The position numbers were made by a program, and so were the translations under genes. Positions 15,394 to 23,360 of a stretch of 64,000 bases of DNA are shown here, in pieces. The notes under the pieces were generated by a model, which saw nothing but the letters and a program-made list of their open reading frames with translations, had not been told where the DNA came from and made no database searches. Source of the stretch: Streptomyces sp. DI166 (GTDB lineage Bacteria > Actinomycetota > Actinomycetes > Streptomycetales > Streptomycetaceae); the NCBI RefSeq assembly GCF_900091315.1, contig NZ_FLSP01000030.1, positions 1-64,000 on the forward strand. Reading direction: 5' to 3'. How positions within the stretch are numbered: position 1 is the stretch's first letter; each line of letters begins with the position of its first letter.

Positions 15394-17497
15394 CGTCGTC
15401 GAGGTCGTCGTCGCGGGCGGCGATGGCGTCGAGGATGCGGTCGAGGCTGACGTGCTGTCGGCCGCCACCGGTCTTGTACTCGCCGTGCCCGGCGTCGTCG
15501 AGGACGCGCCGCAGGTTCCGGAACGTCCAGCTGCCGTACTCGGCCGGGTTGCGGTCCTGGAGCCCGCGCAGGACGTCCTGCGTGAGCATCTTCGGCTCGT
15601 GCCCGAGCACGGCCGCGATGTCGGCCAGGTGGTCGACGGGAGCGAACGCGGGAGCGTCGGCCGGCCCGCCCTCGTACAGCGCCATGGCTCGCTCGACGAC
15701 CGGGGTCACCTCGTCGATGCCCCGCTCGGGGTCCCGGGCGACGTAGTGGGACCGGATGATCTCGAACGGCTTGGCGGTGAACCCGTAGGTGACTGCCGTA
15801 CCGACGTCCTGGTCAGGCACCAGCTCCGTGGCCCGGATGCCAGCCTTGTACTTGCCCGAGCCGAGCAACCCGTCGTTGGCGACCTGGTCGCCCACCGCGA
15901 ACGCCACCCGGTGGGAGGTGTTGCGGGTGACGTCGCGCGGGATGCTGTCCGCGGTCGGGGAGACCGTGACCCAGATCAGGGTGATGCCCACCTTCCGCGC
16001 CTTCTTCATCACACGGATGGCCAGCTCAGCAGCCTCTTTGCCGTACTCCTTGGACATGAACAGCTCGTGGCACTCGTCGAACACCACGACCTTGGGTCGC
16101 ATCCGCTGATCCTTGAGCGCCAGTTCGCGGGTGAGCTTGGTCGACTCGCCGCCCAGTTCCTCGAGCAGCTTGCCCCGCTCGGTCACCTCGTTGGACAGGC
16201 CGCGCAGCGCGTCGAGGGCGGCCCTCAGGTCTTCGGGGTCGTCGCCCTTGACCAGGTTCCGCAACCGGGGCTTGAGCGGGTCGTAGTCGACGTTCGTGGC
16301 CATCACGTAGACCTCCGCGATGACCAGCGGGTCAAGGATCGCACCGAGCAGCAGCGACACGACGATGGACGTCTTACCCGAGCCCATGATGCCGCCGACG
16401 ATCCAGTTCGCCGCCATCAGCTTGCCGACGATCGGTTCACCGCGCTGGGACACCGCGACCGGCACGCCCTTGAAGTAGTCGGTCGTGCCCTCGTGCAGCA
16501 GCGGCCAGTCGGGTACCGGGCCGTTCAGTGAGCCCTGGTCGGCAACCCACAGGTCGAGGACGCCGGGCATGTTGGGCGGCTCGGTCGGCCACGTCTCGAC
16601 GGGCTTGCGCAGCAGGTTGTGCGCCAGCACGGTCTTCTTGGCGTTGACCATCTCGACGGTGACGCCCATCGGCAGCTGGAGCTGCGTGTGGTAGCCGTTG
16701 CCGAGCCTGGTCGTGGGCGACACCCAGCGGGGCTGCCAGCCTTCCTTGATGGCCGCGTTCATCTGCGGGATGGACAGCTTGCCCAGGGCCCGCAGAATCG
16801 CGTTCTCGTCGGGGATGACGCCCTGGTCGCCGGTGTCCGCGGGCAGGGCCCACGTGGGGGCGGTCTTCTGGTTCTTGCCGACCGCCCAGGCGCCGGCCAG
16901 CAGCAGGAGCGGCAGGGAGTACAGCAGGGGTTCCCAGATCACACCGGCGAGGAATGCGACCCATCCGACGAACTCGATCACGGCGTTCGTCGGGGCGAGG
17001 ACGTCGCGCACGTCGTGGTTGTAGACCGCCATCATGATGCCCAGCATCAGCAGGGCGCCGCCGATGCCGACGAGGGCGGAGGCCAGGGCCCGCGGGGCGT
17101 TCAGCGCCATCTGGAGCAGGTCCATGCGCCGCTTGTGCCGGGCGAACCGGTAGGCGTAGGCGCGCTGTTCCCACTTGGTGACCATCTCCTCGTTGCCGGA
17201 CGCCTCAGCAATCCGGATCATGCGGGCGTGCAGCGCCGTGGTGCGGGCCTCCCAGGTGCGGCGGGCGAGGATGCGGGTTCCGCCCCACACGTAGGAGCCG
17301 TGACGGACGGTGAACCGCCAGGTGGGGTGCTGGCGGGTGTCGACGAACACGCGGCGCAGCGAGTCGATGCGGACCCGGCGGCGGGGCCGGCGCGCCTCGG
17401 GCTCGGCCTGTTCGGGGGCCTGTTGGGGGACGGGCTTGAGCAGCCTCACGGCGGGGGCGGGGTGCCCGTTGACCTGCTCGGGGGCAGTGTCGGTCAT
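15374..17497 (-). CDS. traB: TraB-type FtsK/SpoIIIE DNA translocase
   Basis: A 707-residue membrane-anchored ATPase that should pump double-stranded DNA between hyphae. Two hydrophobic regions lie at about residues 138-158 and 173-206. The motor has Walker A GGIMGSGKT (about 368-376), Walker B VVVFDECHE (about 470-478) and a following WVTVSPTADSIP segment. A winged-helix-like C-terminus at about 635-700 (DVLRGLQDRNPAEYGS, FRNLRRVLDDAGHGEY) is expected to recognise 8-bp target repeats, and such repeats lie just past its stop. ATG start. It is the last gene of the leftward transfer operon. The very acidic tail (DDDLDDEGGDED) is unusual. Confidence 0.93.
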   Translation of the reverse strand: MTDTAPEQVNGHPAPAVRLLKPVPQQAPEQAEPEARRPRRRVRIDSLRRVFVDTRQHPTWRFTVRHGSYVWGGTRILARRTWEARTTALHARMIRIAEASGNEEMVTKWEQRAYAYRFARHKRRMDLLQMALNAPRALASALVGIGGALLMLGIMMAVYNHDVRDVLAPTNAVIEFVGWVAFLAGVIWEPLLYSLPLLLLAGAWAVGKNQKTAPTWALPADTGDQGVIPDENAILRALGKLSIPQMNAAIKEGWQPRWVSPTTRLGNGYHTQLQLPMGVTVEMVNAKKTVLAHNLLRKPVETWPTEPPNMPGVLDLWVADQGSLNGPVPDWPLLHEGTTDYFKGVPVAVSQRGEPIVGKLMAANWIVGGIMGSGKTSIVVSLLLGAILDPLVIAEVYVMATNVDYDPLKPRLRNLVKGDDPEDLRAALDALRGLSNEVTERGKLLEELGGESTKLTRELALKDQRMRPKVVVFDECHELFMSKEYGKEAAELAIRVMKKARKVGITLIWVTVSPTADSIPRDVTRNTSHRVAFAVGDQVANDGLLGSGKYKAGIRATELVPDQDVGTAVTYGFTAKPFEIIRSHYVARDPERGIDEVTPVVERAMALYEGGPADAPAFAPVDHLADIAAVLGHEPKMLTQDVLRGLQDRNPAEYGSWTFRNLRRVLDDAGHGEYKTGGGRQHVSLDRILDAIAARDDDLDDEGGDED

Positions 17498-17582
17498 GAT
17501 GTGGTCTCCGGTCGCTCTCTGGGTGGTCCGGGGCCCGGGGACGGCGGCTGCTTGGCGGTAGGACGCCGTCCCCGGGGCGGGG

Positions 17583-17759
17583 TTACTTCTTGCGGCGGGC
17601 GTCTTCGCGGGCCTGCGCCTTCTCGCGGATCGCGTCGACGCGGTTCTCCAGCCGCTTGGTGCCCTTGCCGCGGGCTCGGCGGTGCTCGATGCGGACGCCG
17701 AGCGCGATCACGCGGGCCAACTCGCTGAGGTTGTGGGGGTCCTTGTCGGTGAACGCCAT
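17583..17759 (-). CDS. Small basic hypothetical protein (transfer operon)
   Basis: A 58-residue product from the ATG at 17759, which has GAGGAAG upstream; a longer frame to 17798 lacks support. It is helical and ends in a strongly basic tail (REKAQAREDARRKK). It lies between traB and a membrane protein gene. Function unknown. Confidence 0.6.
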   Translation of the reverse strand: MAFTDKDPHNLSELARVIALGVRIEHRRARGKGTKRLENRVDAIREKAQAREDARRKK

Positions 17760-17764
17760 GACGG

Positions 17765-18094
17765 TCACTTCCTCTTCTGGTTCTGGTAGTCGGCCCACAG
17801 GCCGCGCAGGACGAGCAGACAGACGGTGGCGCAGACACCCCCGATGGCGACGGCTACCGCGAGGAGCGCGGCGGCCATAGCCAGGAACGAGACGGCGACC
17901 GCTCCGCCGATGCCGGCCGCGACGTACAGGCCGACCGGGCGACGGGCGGGCGCCGGGGTCTGCTGCACCACGGGGGTCGCCTGCTGCTGCATGGCCTGCT
18001 GGGTGGCGAGGACCGCCGCGACGAGCCGCGCGACGTCCGTGCTCTCGGCGGCCTCGCGTGCCGCCTGCTCGGCCTTTTCCAGGGCGTCACTCAC
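17765..18094 (-). CDS. Spd-like membrane protein, 109 residues
   Basis: Starts at a GTG overlapping the previous stop. An N-terminal amphipathic helix (about 1-40) is followed by two hydrophobic segments (about 55-75 and 78-98) with a small loop, then a short basic tail. This is the size and shape of SpdB-like spread proteins that act with TraB in intramycelial transfer. The assignment rests on position and topology. Confidence 0.6.
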   Translation of the reverse strand: MSDALEKAEQAAREAAESTDVARLVAAVLATQQAMQQQATPVVQQTPAPARRPVGLYVAAGIGGAVAVSFLAMAAALLAVAVAIGGVCATVCLLVLRGLWADYQNQKRK

Positions 18095-18273
18095 CGCGCC
18101 CACCTCTTCGGGGTGCGCATGTGCGGACGGGCGAGCGCGCCGAGCGCGAACGCCACCAAGACGGGCTGGGAGACCGCAGCCGCGGCGACCGTGACCCCGG
18201 CGGCGAGGGCCTGCGGGACGAGCAGCAGCACGGCGAGCACCGCGCCGAGGAGAATCCACTTCACGGCGATCAC
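18091..18273 (-). CDS. Small membrane protein, 60 residues
   Basis: Almost wholly hydrophobic: two membrane segments (about residues 4-28 and 30-48), with a basic C-terminal end (MRTPKRWAR). The GTG start overlaps the stop of the larger Spd-like gene and its stop overlaps the next start. It is probably a small spread protein. Confidence 0.65.
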   Translation of the reverse strand: MIAVKWILLGAVLAVLLLVPQALAAGVTVAAAAVSQPVLVAFALGALARPHMRTPKRWAR

Positions 18274-19208
18274 TCCCCACCCTCGGCGAGCTGCTTCTCA
18301 CGGTCGTACAGGGCATCGATCACGTCCCAGCCACCGGTCAGTTGCCGCTCGTTCATCGCGGCCCGCATCGCCTCCCTGAACTTCCGCTTCGACGGCGGCG
18401 GATCGGTGGCGTACAGCTCCGCGGCGAGCATCGCCACGGCCCTGCTGTTCGCCTCGCGGGGGCCTTCCAGCGGGGGCGTGCCGGAAACGTGACCGCCACC
18501 CGTGCCGGGGAGGCCGGAACCCCCCGTGCCACCTGCGGATTGATCGTCTGGCACGCCCCCCGACAGCAGGGCCTCCAACTCGTGGTCGGAGACCAGGGCG
18601 GGCAGGTCGGTGTGCCAGTCCGGCACGGGGTGCCGGTCGAGGGTCTCGGCGTACTTCTCGAACGCCTCGAAGGCGGTGACGGCGGCATCCGCTTCGGCCT
18701 TGCGGGACCGCTTGACGATCCGTGCGGCCGCCCGCGTCTCGTCGGCGCGGGCCTCGGCCACGGCACGGGAGACGGCGATCCGGTCACGGGTGACGGCGCG
18801 GGCGCGGTCGATGGCGGCCTGCGCCCGAGCACTGATCCGCGTCGCGTCGCGGTCGACGGCCATGACGAGAGTCATCTTCGCCAGGACAGGGACCAGAGCG
18901 CCGACGACCGCGGCCAGGACGTCACCGGCCAGCAGGCCGTGCGCGCCGAGGATCACGACAGTGAGCGGGAGGAACGTCCAGCCGATCACCTGCGGGAGGC
19001 GGGCACTGGAGCCCTGCCGGCGGTGCGCGGTCTCCATGGCGAGCCCGTACAACCAGACGGCGTCGTAGAGGACAGCGACGCTGTAGGCGAACGCGGGGTG
19101 GGCCTGGGCGGTGAGGATGCCGCCGATGGCGGCGACGGCCCAGGCGACGGCGATGACGGTCAGCACGACCGGCAGCGCCCAGGTGCCAATCTTCGTCAGC
19201 TTGCTCAT
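18270..19208 (-). CDS. SpdB-like membrane protein, 312 residues
   Basis: Four hydrophobic segments lie in the first 115 residues (about 10-30, 38-58, 72-88, 92-115). A charged helical region (about 120-190) and a Gly/Ser-rich linker follow, and then a C-terminal domain (about 265-312) with a helix-turn-helix-like segment. This resembles SpdB2/DUF2637-type plasmid spread proteins with a soluble tail. It probably forms a membrane complex with TraB. Confidence 0.75.
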   Translation of the reverse strand: MSKLTKIGTWALPVVLTVIAVAWAVAAIGGILTAQAHPAFAYSVAVLYDAVWLYGLAMETAHRRQGSSARLPQVIGWTFLPLTVVILGAHGLLAGDVLAAVVGALVPVLAKMTLVMAVDRDATRISARAQAAIDRARAVTRDRIAVSRAVAEARADETRAAARIVKRSRKAEADAAVTAFEAFEKYAETLDRHPVPDWHTDLPALVSDHELEALLSGGVPDDQSAGGTGGSGLPGTGGGHVSGTPPLEGPREANSRAVAMLAAELYATDPPPSKRKFREAMRAAMNERQLTGGWDVIDALYDREKQLAEGGE

Positions 19209-19408
19209 GCTTCGCCCACCTCCAGGGGGGCGGCGGCGCGCACGACGCGGTGCGCGGCCAGGGTCATGCCCTCGCGGTCGCCGGTACGGCGCGCCAGGAC
19301 GAGGGCGTCGAGGAGGAACTCGACGGGCGGGAGGGGCCGGGCCGACCGGCCCGCCGCGCGGATCGCGGCGGACTCGGTCGGACGGCGCACAGGCCAGCGC
19401 GCGGTCAT
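19205..19408 (-). CDS. Hypothetical protein, 67 residues
   Basis: The ATG is part of AAATGA, overlapping the stop of a 26-codon gene; its own stop overlaps the start of the SpdB-like gene. It is basic at the N-terminus with a helical centre (VEFLLDALVLARRTGDR) and a second helix. No family is recognised. Confidence 0.6.
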   Translation of the reverse strand: MTARWPVRRPTESAAIRAAGRSARPLPPVEFLLDALVLARRTGDREGMTLAAHRVVRAAAPLEVGEA

Positions 19409-19485
19409 TTGCCGGAGCCCTGACGGCTTCGCCGGTTGACCTCGGCGAGCTTCTTCGACAGCTCCTCGCGTTCCTTGTCGGTCAC
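19405..19485 (-). CDS. Micro-gene of 26 codons in the transfer operon
   Basis: GTG start in a GTGA overlap with the upstream gene, and stop in an ATGA overlap with the downstream gene, so ribosomes can pass straight through. The product is a charged helix (DKEREELSKKLAEVNRRSRQ). Its survival between two overlaps supports a real peptide or a coupling device. Function unknown. Confidence 0.5.
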   Translation of the reverse strand: MTDKEREELSKKLAEVNRRSRQGSGK

Positions 19486-19907
19486 CGCTGCTCACCCCCG
19501 TAGCGGGCCGGTTCGCAGATGGGGCACATGTGTCCGGTGCCGCCTTCGCGGCAGTTGTCGATGCAGCGGCGGCACCACGGGGTGTTGGCGTAGCGGTCGT
19601 GGCCGTCGAACCTGGTGTCGGTGGGATCGAAGCGGCGGTGGCAGCGGCGGCAGCGGTTCTTGGCGCGTTCGGCGGCCTCGGTCTCCTCGGCGGTGAGCTT
19701 GTGACGGAGCCAGTCCGTGTTCCAGGCGATGCGGTCGGGCCCGTCGGCGAGCCCGTCACGGAGGACGACCCGGGCGAGGCCTGCACGCTCCTTGAGCCGC
19801 TCGTCGTAGTCGGGGGCGCCGTAGTCGAGGGTGAGGGCGTCGGCGACGACGTCGAGGAGTGCGCGCAGGTCGCGGGCTTCGGTGGACGGGGTGGGCTTCT
19901 TCGTCAT
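19482..19907 (-). CDS. Zinc-ribbon-like hypothetical protein
   Basis: A 141-residue protein from an ATG that overlaps the previous stop. The N-terminal half is helical (ARDLRALLDVVADALT). The C-terminal half has three Cys pairs, CRRCHRRF, CRRCIDNC and CPIC, which suggests one or two zinc ribbons. A nucleic-acid or protein contact role within the transfer operon is plausible. Confidence 0.65.
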   Translation of the reverse strand: MTKKPTPSTEARDLRALLDVVADALTLDYGAPDYDERLKERAGLARVVLRDGLADGPDRIAWNTDWLRHKLTAEETEAAERAKNRCRRCHRRFDPTDTRFDGHDRYANTPWCRRCIDNCREGGTGHMCPICEPARYGGEQR

Positions 19908-20134
19908 CGTGCGTCCACCGCCTCGGCGCCGAGGGCGCGCAGGAGAAGGCGGAGGGCCTCGGTGAGACCGCCGTGCGCCACGGTGTAGGCATAGGTGCTG
20001 CTGCCGTCGACGGTGCCGTAGTGGCGCAGCATGCGCTGCGCGACACGGATGGCGGTGTCCAGCTCGGTGACGGCCGGGGGCAGGGCCCCCGCCACGCGGG
20101 CGGGGGTCTGCTCGGTCGTGGGCTTGCGGCTCAC
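19904..20134 (-). CDS. Hypothetical helical protein, 76 residues
   Basis: Starts at a GTG overlapping the upstream stop and ends in an ATGA overlap. It is helical (AVTELDTAIRVAQRMLRHYG, LTEALRLLLRALGAEAVDA). No known domain. It is part of the same overlapping leftward operon. Confidence 0.6.
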   Translation of the reverse strand: MSRKPTTEQTPARVAGALPPAVTELDTAIRVAQRMLRHYGTVDGSSTYAYTVAHGGLTEALRLLLRALGAEAVDAR

Positions 20135-20580
20135 TGCCCGCCTCCGGTCTGCCCGCCGAGGGCGCGGAGCCGCTTGGGTGCGTCCAGCGCGGCCTTCCTG
20201 ACCGCGTGAGGGTCGGCGCCGTCGCGGAGCGTTCCGCCGAGCCAGTCGAAGAGGTAGCCGTAGCCGTCGCCCGCCTCGGCGCGGGCGTACTCGATGGCGG
20301 TGTACGCCCACAGGAGGTTGGCGACCTCGGGGAGCAGCACGGTGGCGAGAGCCGGGGCGGTGCCCGTCTTCTGGAAGACCTCGGGCATGACCTCGGGCAG
20401 GGCGTCACAGACGTCGTCGAGGGTGCTGGCCGGGTTGGGGGTGCTGAGTGCCTCGGTGTAGACCTTGCCCGCGATGTAGACGGCGGCGGCCTGGTAGGTG
20501 AGGTGGTCGTTGTCGTGCTGCGGGTGCTCGCGGCGGGCGGGCGTGGGGATGGCGGGCAGGTAGTTGTCGGTGGCGTTCAT
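20131..20580 (-). CDS. Hypothetical protein, 149 residues
   Basis: ATG start; the stop is coupled to the next gene. It is helical, with a conserved-looking centre (LTYQAAAVYIAGKVYTEALS; LPEVANLLWAYTAIEYARAE). I do not recognise a family. It is the second gene of the leftward operon. Confidence 0.6.
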   Translation of the reverse strand: MNATDNYLPAIPTPARREHPQHDNDHLTYQAAAVYIAGKVYTEALSTPNPASTLDDVCDALPEVMPEVFQKTGTAPALATVLLPEVANLLWAYTAIEYARAEAGDGYGYLFDWLGGTLRDGADPHAVRKAALDAPKRLRALGGQTGGGQ

Positions 20581-21065
20581 CAGGCAGCCACCCCCGCCAG
20601 GGTGTCGGCGTCGGCCGGAACGTCGATGCGCTCGACCTTGAGGGACGGGGCGCAGGGCTTCATGGGGACGGGGCCGAGGTTGTGGGCCTTGAAGATGCGG
20701 GTGATCTCGGCGAGGTCGGGGGTCTGGCGGGAGCTGGGGGTGCGGAAGACGCGCCAGGCGCCGTAGATGCCGGCGGGCAGCTTGTCGAGCACCTTCTTCG
20801 CGGCGCGCTTGCCGCGGTCGGCGCGGCGGGCCTGGTCGGTGGCGCGCTCGTACTCGGCGGCGGCGGCCTCGATGGCGGAGGCGTCGGGCATGTCGTCGTC
20901 GGTGTAGACGTCGGTGGGGTCGGGGGCCTCGGCCGGGGCCGGCTGGTCGGCCGGGGTGTCGGTGGGGGCGATGGAGCGGACGGCGGTGGCGGCGGCCTCG
21001 ACGAGGTTGCCGAGCAGGCCACGCACCGTGCGGGTGGTGCGGGGGCTCATGAGAAGGTTGAACAC
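20580..21065 (-). CDS. First gene of the leftward transfer operon, unknown function
   Basis: A 161-residue protein from a GTG with AGGAGA upstream. The N-terminus is basic, the middle Pro/Ala/Asp-rich, and the C-terminal half (about 75-150) helical with a basic stretch (ADRGKRAAKKVLDKLPAGIY). It is transcribed from the promoter region that carries two TGTTCCA dyads, so its expression, and that of the transfer genes after it, is probably repressed in the integrated state. Confidence 0.6.
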   Translation of the reverse strand: MFNLLMSPRTTRTVRGLLGNLVEAAATAVRSIAPTDTPADQPAPAEAPDPTDVYTDDDMPDASAIEAAAAEYERATDQARRADRGKRAAKKVLDKLPAGIYGAWRVFRTPSSRQTPDLAEITRIFKAHNLGPVPMKPCAPSLKVERIDVPADADTLAGVAA

Positions 21066-21178
21066 AGCGGATCTCCTGTTGCGTCAGGTTGTTCCGTCAG
21101 GCCCCGTTCCGGTGTTGGCGCACCGGGCGGGGCCGCTTGCGTTGTCGGCGGGTTTCCCTGCCGACGACTCCACTCTAG

Positions 21179-21193
21179 GGAACATCGTGTTCC
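21179..21193. promoter_or_regulatory. Dyad GGAACA-TCG-TGTTCC, candidate operator 1
   Basis: Perfect 6-bp arms around three bases, 114 bases before the transfer operon. The right arm extends to TGTTCCATCG, the exact reverse complement of CGATGGAACA at 21258-21267. Confidence 0.6.
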
Positions 21194-21244
21194 ATCGTCA
21201 AGCGTTCTGACGCTGGACAATGGCGCGAGTCGGCGTAACATCAG

Positions 21245-21266
21245 GTTCCATGACAGTCGATGGAAC
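21245..21266. promoter_or_regulatory. Dyad GTTCCAT-N8-ATGGAAC, candidate operator 2
   Basis: Perfect 7-bp arms ending 10 bases before the small HTH gene at 21277. Together with operator 1 it covers the divergent promoter region. Confidence 0.6.
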
Positions 21267-21276
21267 ACTATGTGTC

Positions 21277-21507
21277 ATGGATAAGCGATCACTGGCGCAG
21301 ATGGCGCAGAGGTTCAGGGAGTCTGAGCAGCGGGCCGAGATCCTGCGGCAGGAGCTCGCAGTGGCGATCCGGCAGGCGGACACGGACGGTGTGGCACAGA
21401 AGGACATCTGTGAAGCCACCGGCTACACCCGCCAGCAGGTCCGCCGCATCGTCCTCGCCGGCACCGAAGAGGGGGACGCGGATGCGAGCCAAGACCCCTC
21501 GAAGTAG
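21277..21507 (+). CDS. Small HTH regulator, candidate repressor of transfer
   Basis: A 76-residue protein from the ATG at 21277; there is no clear Shine-Dalgarno and the mRNA may be leaderless. A coiled-coil helix (about 3-30) is followed by a helix-turn-helix (GVAQKDICEATGYTRQQVRR, about 44-65). It lies beside two operator-like dyads and is divergent from the transfer operon, the position of Kor-type repressors. The longer in-frame starts at 21220 and 21250 would read through the operators and are less likely. Confidence 0.6.
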   Translation: MDKRSLAQMAQRFRESEQRAEILRQELAVAIRQADTDGVAQKDICEATGYTRQQVRRIVLAGTEEGDADASQDPSK

Positions 21508-21663
21508 CCGTGCAGCGCCCTGCCGTTGATGGCACGGCGCTGGCACCAAGAGGCCCGTACACGTTCCGACGAGGGTCAACCCCGTCAGACGACAATGTGC
21601 CTGTGACCTGCGGCGGAACGTCTCGGCCGGTTGGGGTCCGTCACCGCCGGACGAACCCCAACA

Positions 21664-21724
21664 CACTGCTAATGCGGTTTGGGTTTTAAAGCCCATCGAG
21701 GGTTCAAATCCCTCCGCCTCCGCC
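21664..21724 (+). repeat. attR of AICE 1
   Basis: A 61-bp copy of the tRNA-Ser 3' half, 59 of 61 identical to attL, ending GCC without the encoded CCA. It marks the right end of AICE 1. Confidence 0.93.
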
Positions 21725-21732
21725 GTGGAACC

Positions 21733-21764
21733 AGGGAGTCCAGCCGACATCGGCTGGACTCCCT
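21733..21764 (+). terminator. Displaced chromosomal tRNA-Ser terminator
   Basis: A perfect stem (AGGGAGTCCAGCCGA with TCGGCTGGACTCCCT) eight bases after attR. Before AICE 1 entered, this hairpin would have followed tRNA-Ser. Confidence 0.7.
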
Positions 21765-21942
21765 GAGTCGTTTCCGGACCACCTCCTGAGCCCGCGTACT
21801 CAGACGCACTGCGTACCTCACCCCCCTGAACCTGAGCAGGGGGACGCTACTTGGGCCGGGCCGGCGGCGGGAGGGTGAGGGCACGGGCGGACGGCCGCCC
21901 GTGCCCCGGACGACGGGGGGTCGTTCGACAGGGAGTGCCGTA

Positions 21943-23112
21943 GTGACGACGAAGTCCTGGCTCCGTTTCCTGCTTGCCGGTGCCGCGGTGGTCACGCTGG
22001 CCGGATGCAGCGAGGCGGACCGCGCGGTGATGTTCGCGCCGCCCTGCCCCGAGGGCCCCGCGGCCAGGCCGACGCAGCGTGAACGGCCGGCGGGCGCGGT
22101 CTGGGCATGGAAGACGCCCTACGGAGCCCAGGAGGGCACCTTCCGTGAAGGCCCGATCCCAGGCCTGACGGAGGTGGTCTCGCTCGCGGACAGCGGCCAC
22201 ACCACGGTGGCGGTACGGGCGGACGGCACGGTGTGGTCGTGGGGCACGAATGTGAGCGGCTCACTCGGGCACGGCTCGGCGGAGCGGATCTACGAGGCCC
22301 GCCCGCGCCAGGTCAGGGGAGTCGGCGACGCGCACGCGGTCTACAACAGCGGCACGACGTTCTACGTGGTCCTGCGCGACGGCACCGTGATGGCCTGGGG
22401 CTCGGACCGCTTCCTGGTCAAGGGAGGCAAGCGGGAGGGCTACGAGGGGGTGACCGTGCCCGAGCGGGTGTCCGGCGTGGGGAACGTGGCCGCGATGGGC
22501 CCGGGCGACCTGAACGCCTTCGCGCTCCGCGCGGACGGCAGGGTGACCGGTTGGGGCATCAACCTCACCGACGTCCTGGGCGACCGCAACGACACCCGCA
22601 TCGGCACGATCCCCGACGTCGAGGGCGTGGTGGACGTGTCCTCGGCGGGCGAGGCGGTGGTCGCGGTGAAGGCGGACGGCAAGGTGTGCGCGTGGGGGAG
22701 CAACGCGCACGGCCTGCTGGGCGTGGAGCCGACCGGCGGCCAGACGGCGAACCCGGTCCGGGTGGGCGGCCTGAGGAACATCGTGCAGGTGGCCGGCGGC
22801 GCGAACGTGGCGTACGCCGTGGACCGCGACGGCAGGGTGTGGGCGTGGGGCAGGGGTGCGGGCGGCGCGCTGGGCGACGGCGACATCGCGGACCACGTGA
22901 GGGCGAAGCCGATACGAGTAACGGGCCTGCCCAGGATCCGCCGCGTGTCCGCCTTCGGCCTCATGGGCCACGCCATCGACACCAAGGGCCGCTTGTGGGC
23001 CTGGGGCTCGGGCGCGCCCGCCGCCGAGACCCCCGGCCGCCCGGTCCGCATCCCCCTCCCGGCCCCGGCGCTGGACGTCTCCGGCCACCACGTCCTCGTC
23101 CGCCCGAACTAG
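21943..23112 (+). CDS. RCC1-repeat lipoprotein
   Basis: A 389-residue exported protein from the GTG at 21943 (GGGAG upstream; the frame is open from 21901). The signal FLLAGAAVVTLAGCS ends in a lipobox, so it should be lipid-anchored outside the membrane. The body has at least six RCC1-type blade motifs, each with W-x-W-G (WSWGTN, MAWGSD, TGWGIN, CAWGSN, WAWGRG, WAWGSG) followed by a loop and V-x-G. A beta-propeller is expected, used for binding. The ligand is unknown. It lies alone between the two AICEs. Confidence 0.85.
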   Translation: MTTKSWLRFLLAGAAVVTLAGCSEADRAVMFAPPCPEGPAARPTQRERPAGAVWAWKTPYGAQEGTFREGPIPGLTEVVSLADSGHTTVAVRADGTVWSWGTNVSGSLGHGSAERIYEARPRQVRGVGDAHAVYNSGTTFYVVLRDGTVMAWGSDRFLVKGGKREGYEGVTVPERVSGVGNVAAMGPGDLNAFALRADGRVTGWGINLTDVLGDRNDTRIGTIPDVEGVVDVSSAGEAVVAVKADGKVCAWGSNAHGLLGVEPTGGQTANPVRVGGLRNIVQVAGGANVAYAVDRDGRVWAWGRGAGGALGDGDIADHVRAKPIRVTGLPRIRRVSAFGLMGHAIDTKGRLWAWGSGAPAAETPGRPVRIPLPAPALDVSGHHVLVRPN

Positions 23113-23159
23113 CGCTTCTCGGCCGTTTCCGCAGGTCACAAGGGGTACGCCTAATGGAT

Positions 23160-23188
23160 TTCACATGGCGGCGGCAGTCATGTAATGT
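23160..23188 (+). promoter_or_regulatory. Promoter of tRNA-Arg
   Basis: TTCACA (23160-23165) and TAATGT (23183-23188) are separated by exactly 17 bases and lie 58 bases before the tRNA, a good match to the housekeeping sigma-70 pattern. Confidence 0.6.
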
Positions 23189-23245
23189 TCTTCCTGTCGC
23201 CGCGAGCGGGCCGAAAGGGCCGAGAGCGGCGAAACAACAGAACAA

Positions 23246-23318
23246 GCACTCGTAGCTTAACGGATAGAGCATCTGACTACGGATCAGAAGGTTGCAGGTT
23301 CGAATCCTGCCGAGTGCA
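23246..23318 (+). tRNA. tRNA-Arg (anticodon ACG)
   Basis: The acceptor GCACTCG pairs with CGAGTGC. The anticodon arm TCTGA-CTACGGA-TCAGA gives ACG, read as ICG in bacteria. CCA is not encoded. The 3' half from 23277 is the attachment site of AICE 2. Confidence 0.97.
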
Positions 23319-23323
23319 CAGCA
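23277..23323 (+). repeat. attL of AICE 2
   Basis: A 47-bp sequence from the anticodon loop of tRNA-Arg to five bases past its end, identical to 39047-39093. Confidence 0.96.
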
Positions 23324-23326
23324 CGT

Positions 23327-23360
23327 CAGAGGCCCTAAGGAGTCATCCTTAGGGCCTCTG
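23327..23360 (+). terminator. Stem-loop after tRNA-Arg, element-borne
   Basis: A perfect 15-bp stem (CAGAGGCCCTAAGGA with TCCTTAGGGCCTCTG) around GTCA. It mirrors the hairpin behind attR at 39096-39131 and should terminate the tRNA transcript. Confidence 0.8.

Larger units (their letters stand above)
2685..21724. mobile_element. AICE 1: integrative conjugative element in tRNA-Ser
   Basis: The element is bounded by 61-bp direct repeats, 59 of 61 bases identical, made of the 3' end of tRNA-Ser. A tyrosine integrase sits just inside attL. It carries an XRE regulator, a small HTH excisionase candidate, a P4/D5-type primase-helicase for replication, and a leftward transfer operon with TraB and Spd-like membrane proteins. 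This gene set is that of actinomycete integrative and conjugative elements. Replication by a helicase of this type, rather than a rolling-circle RepSA, sets it apart from the pSAM2 pattern and from AICE 2 nearby. Confidence 0.92.

Noticed and set aside
21664..21746. Second tRNA-Ser gene at attR
   Set aside because: Only the 3' half is present; the acceptor 5' strand and D-arm are missing, so it is an attachment site.
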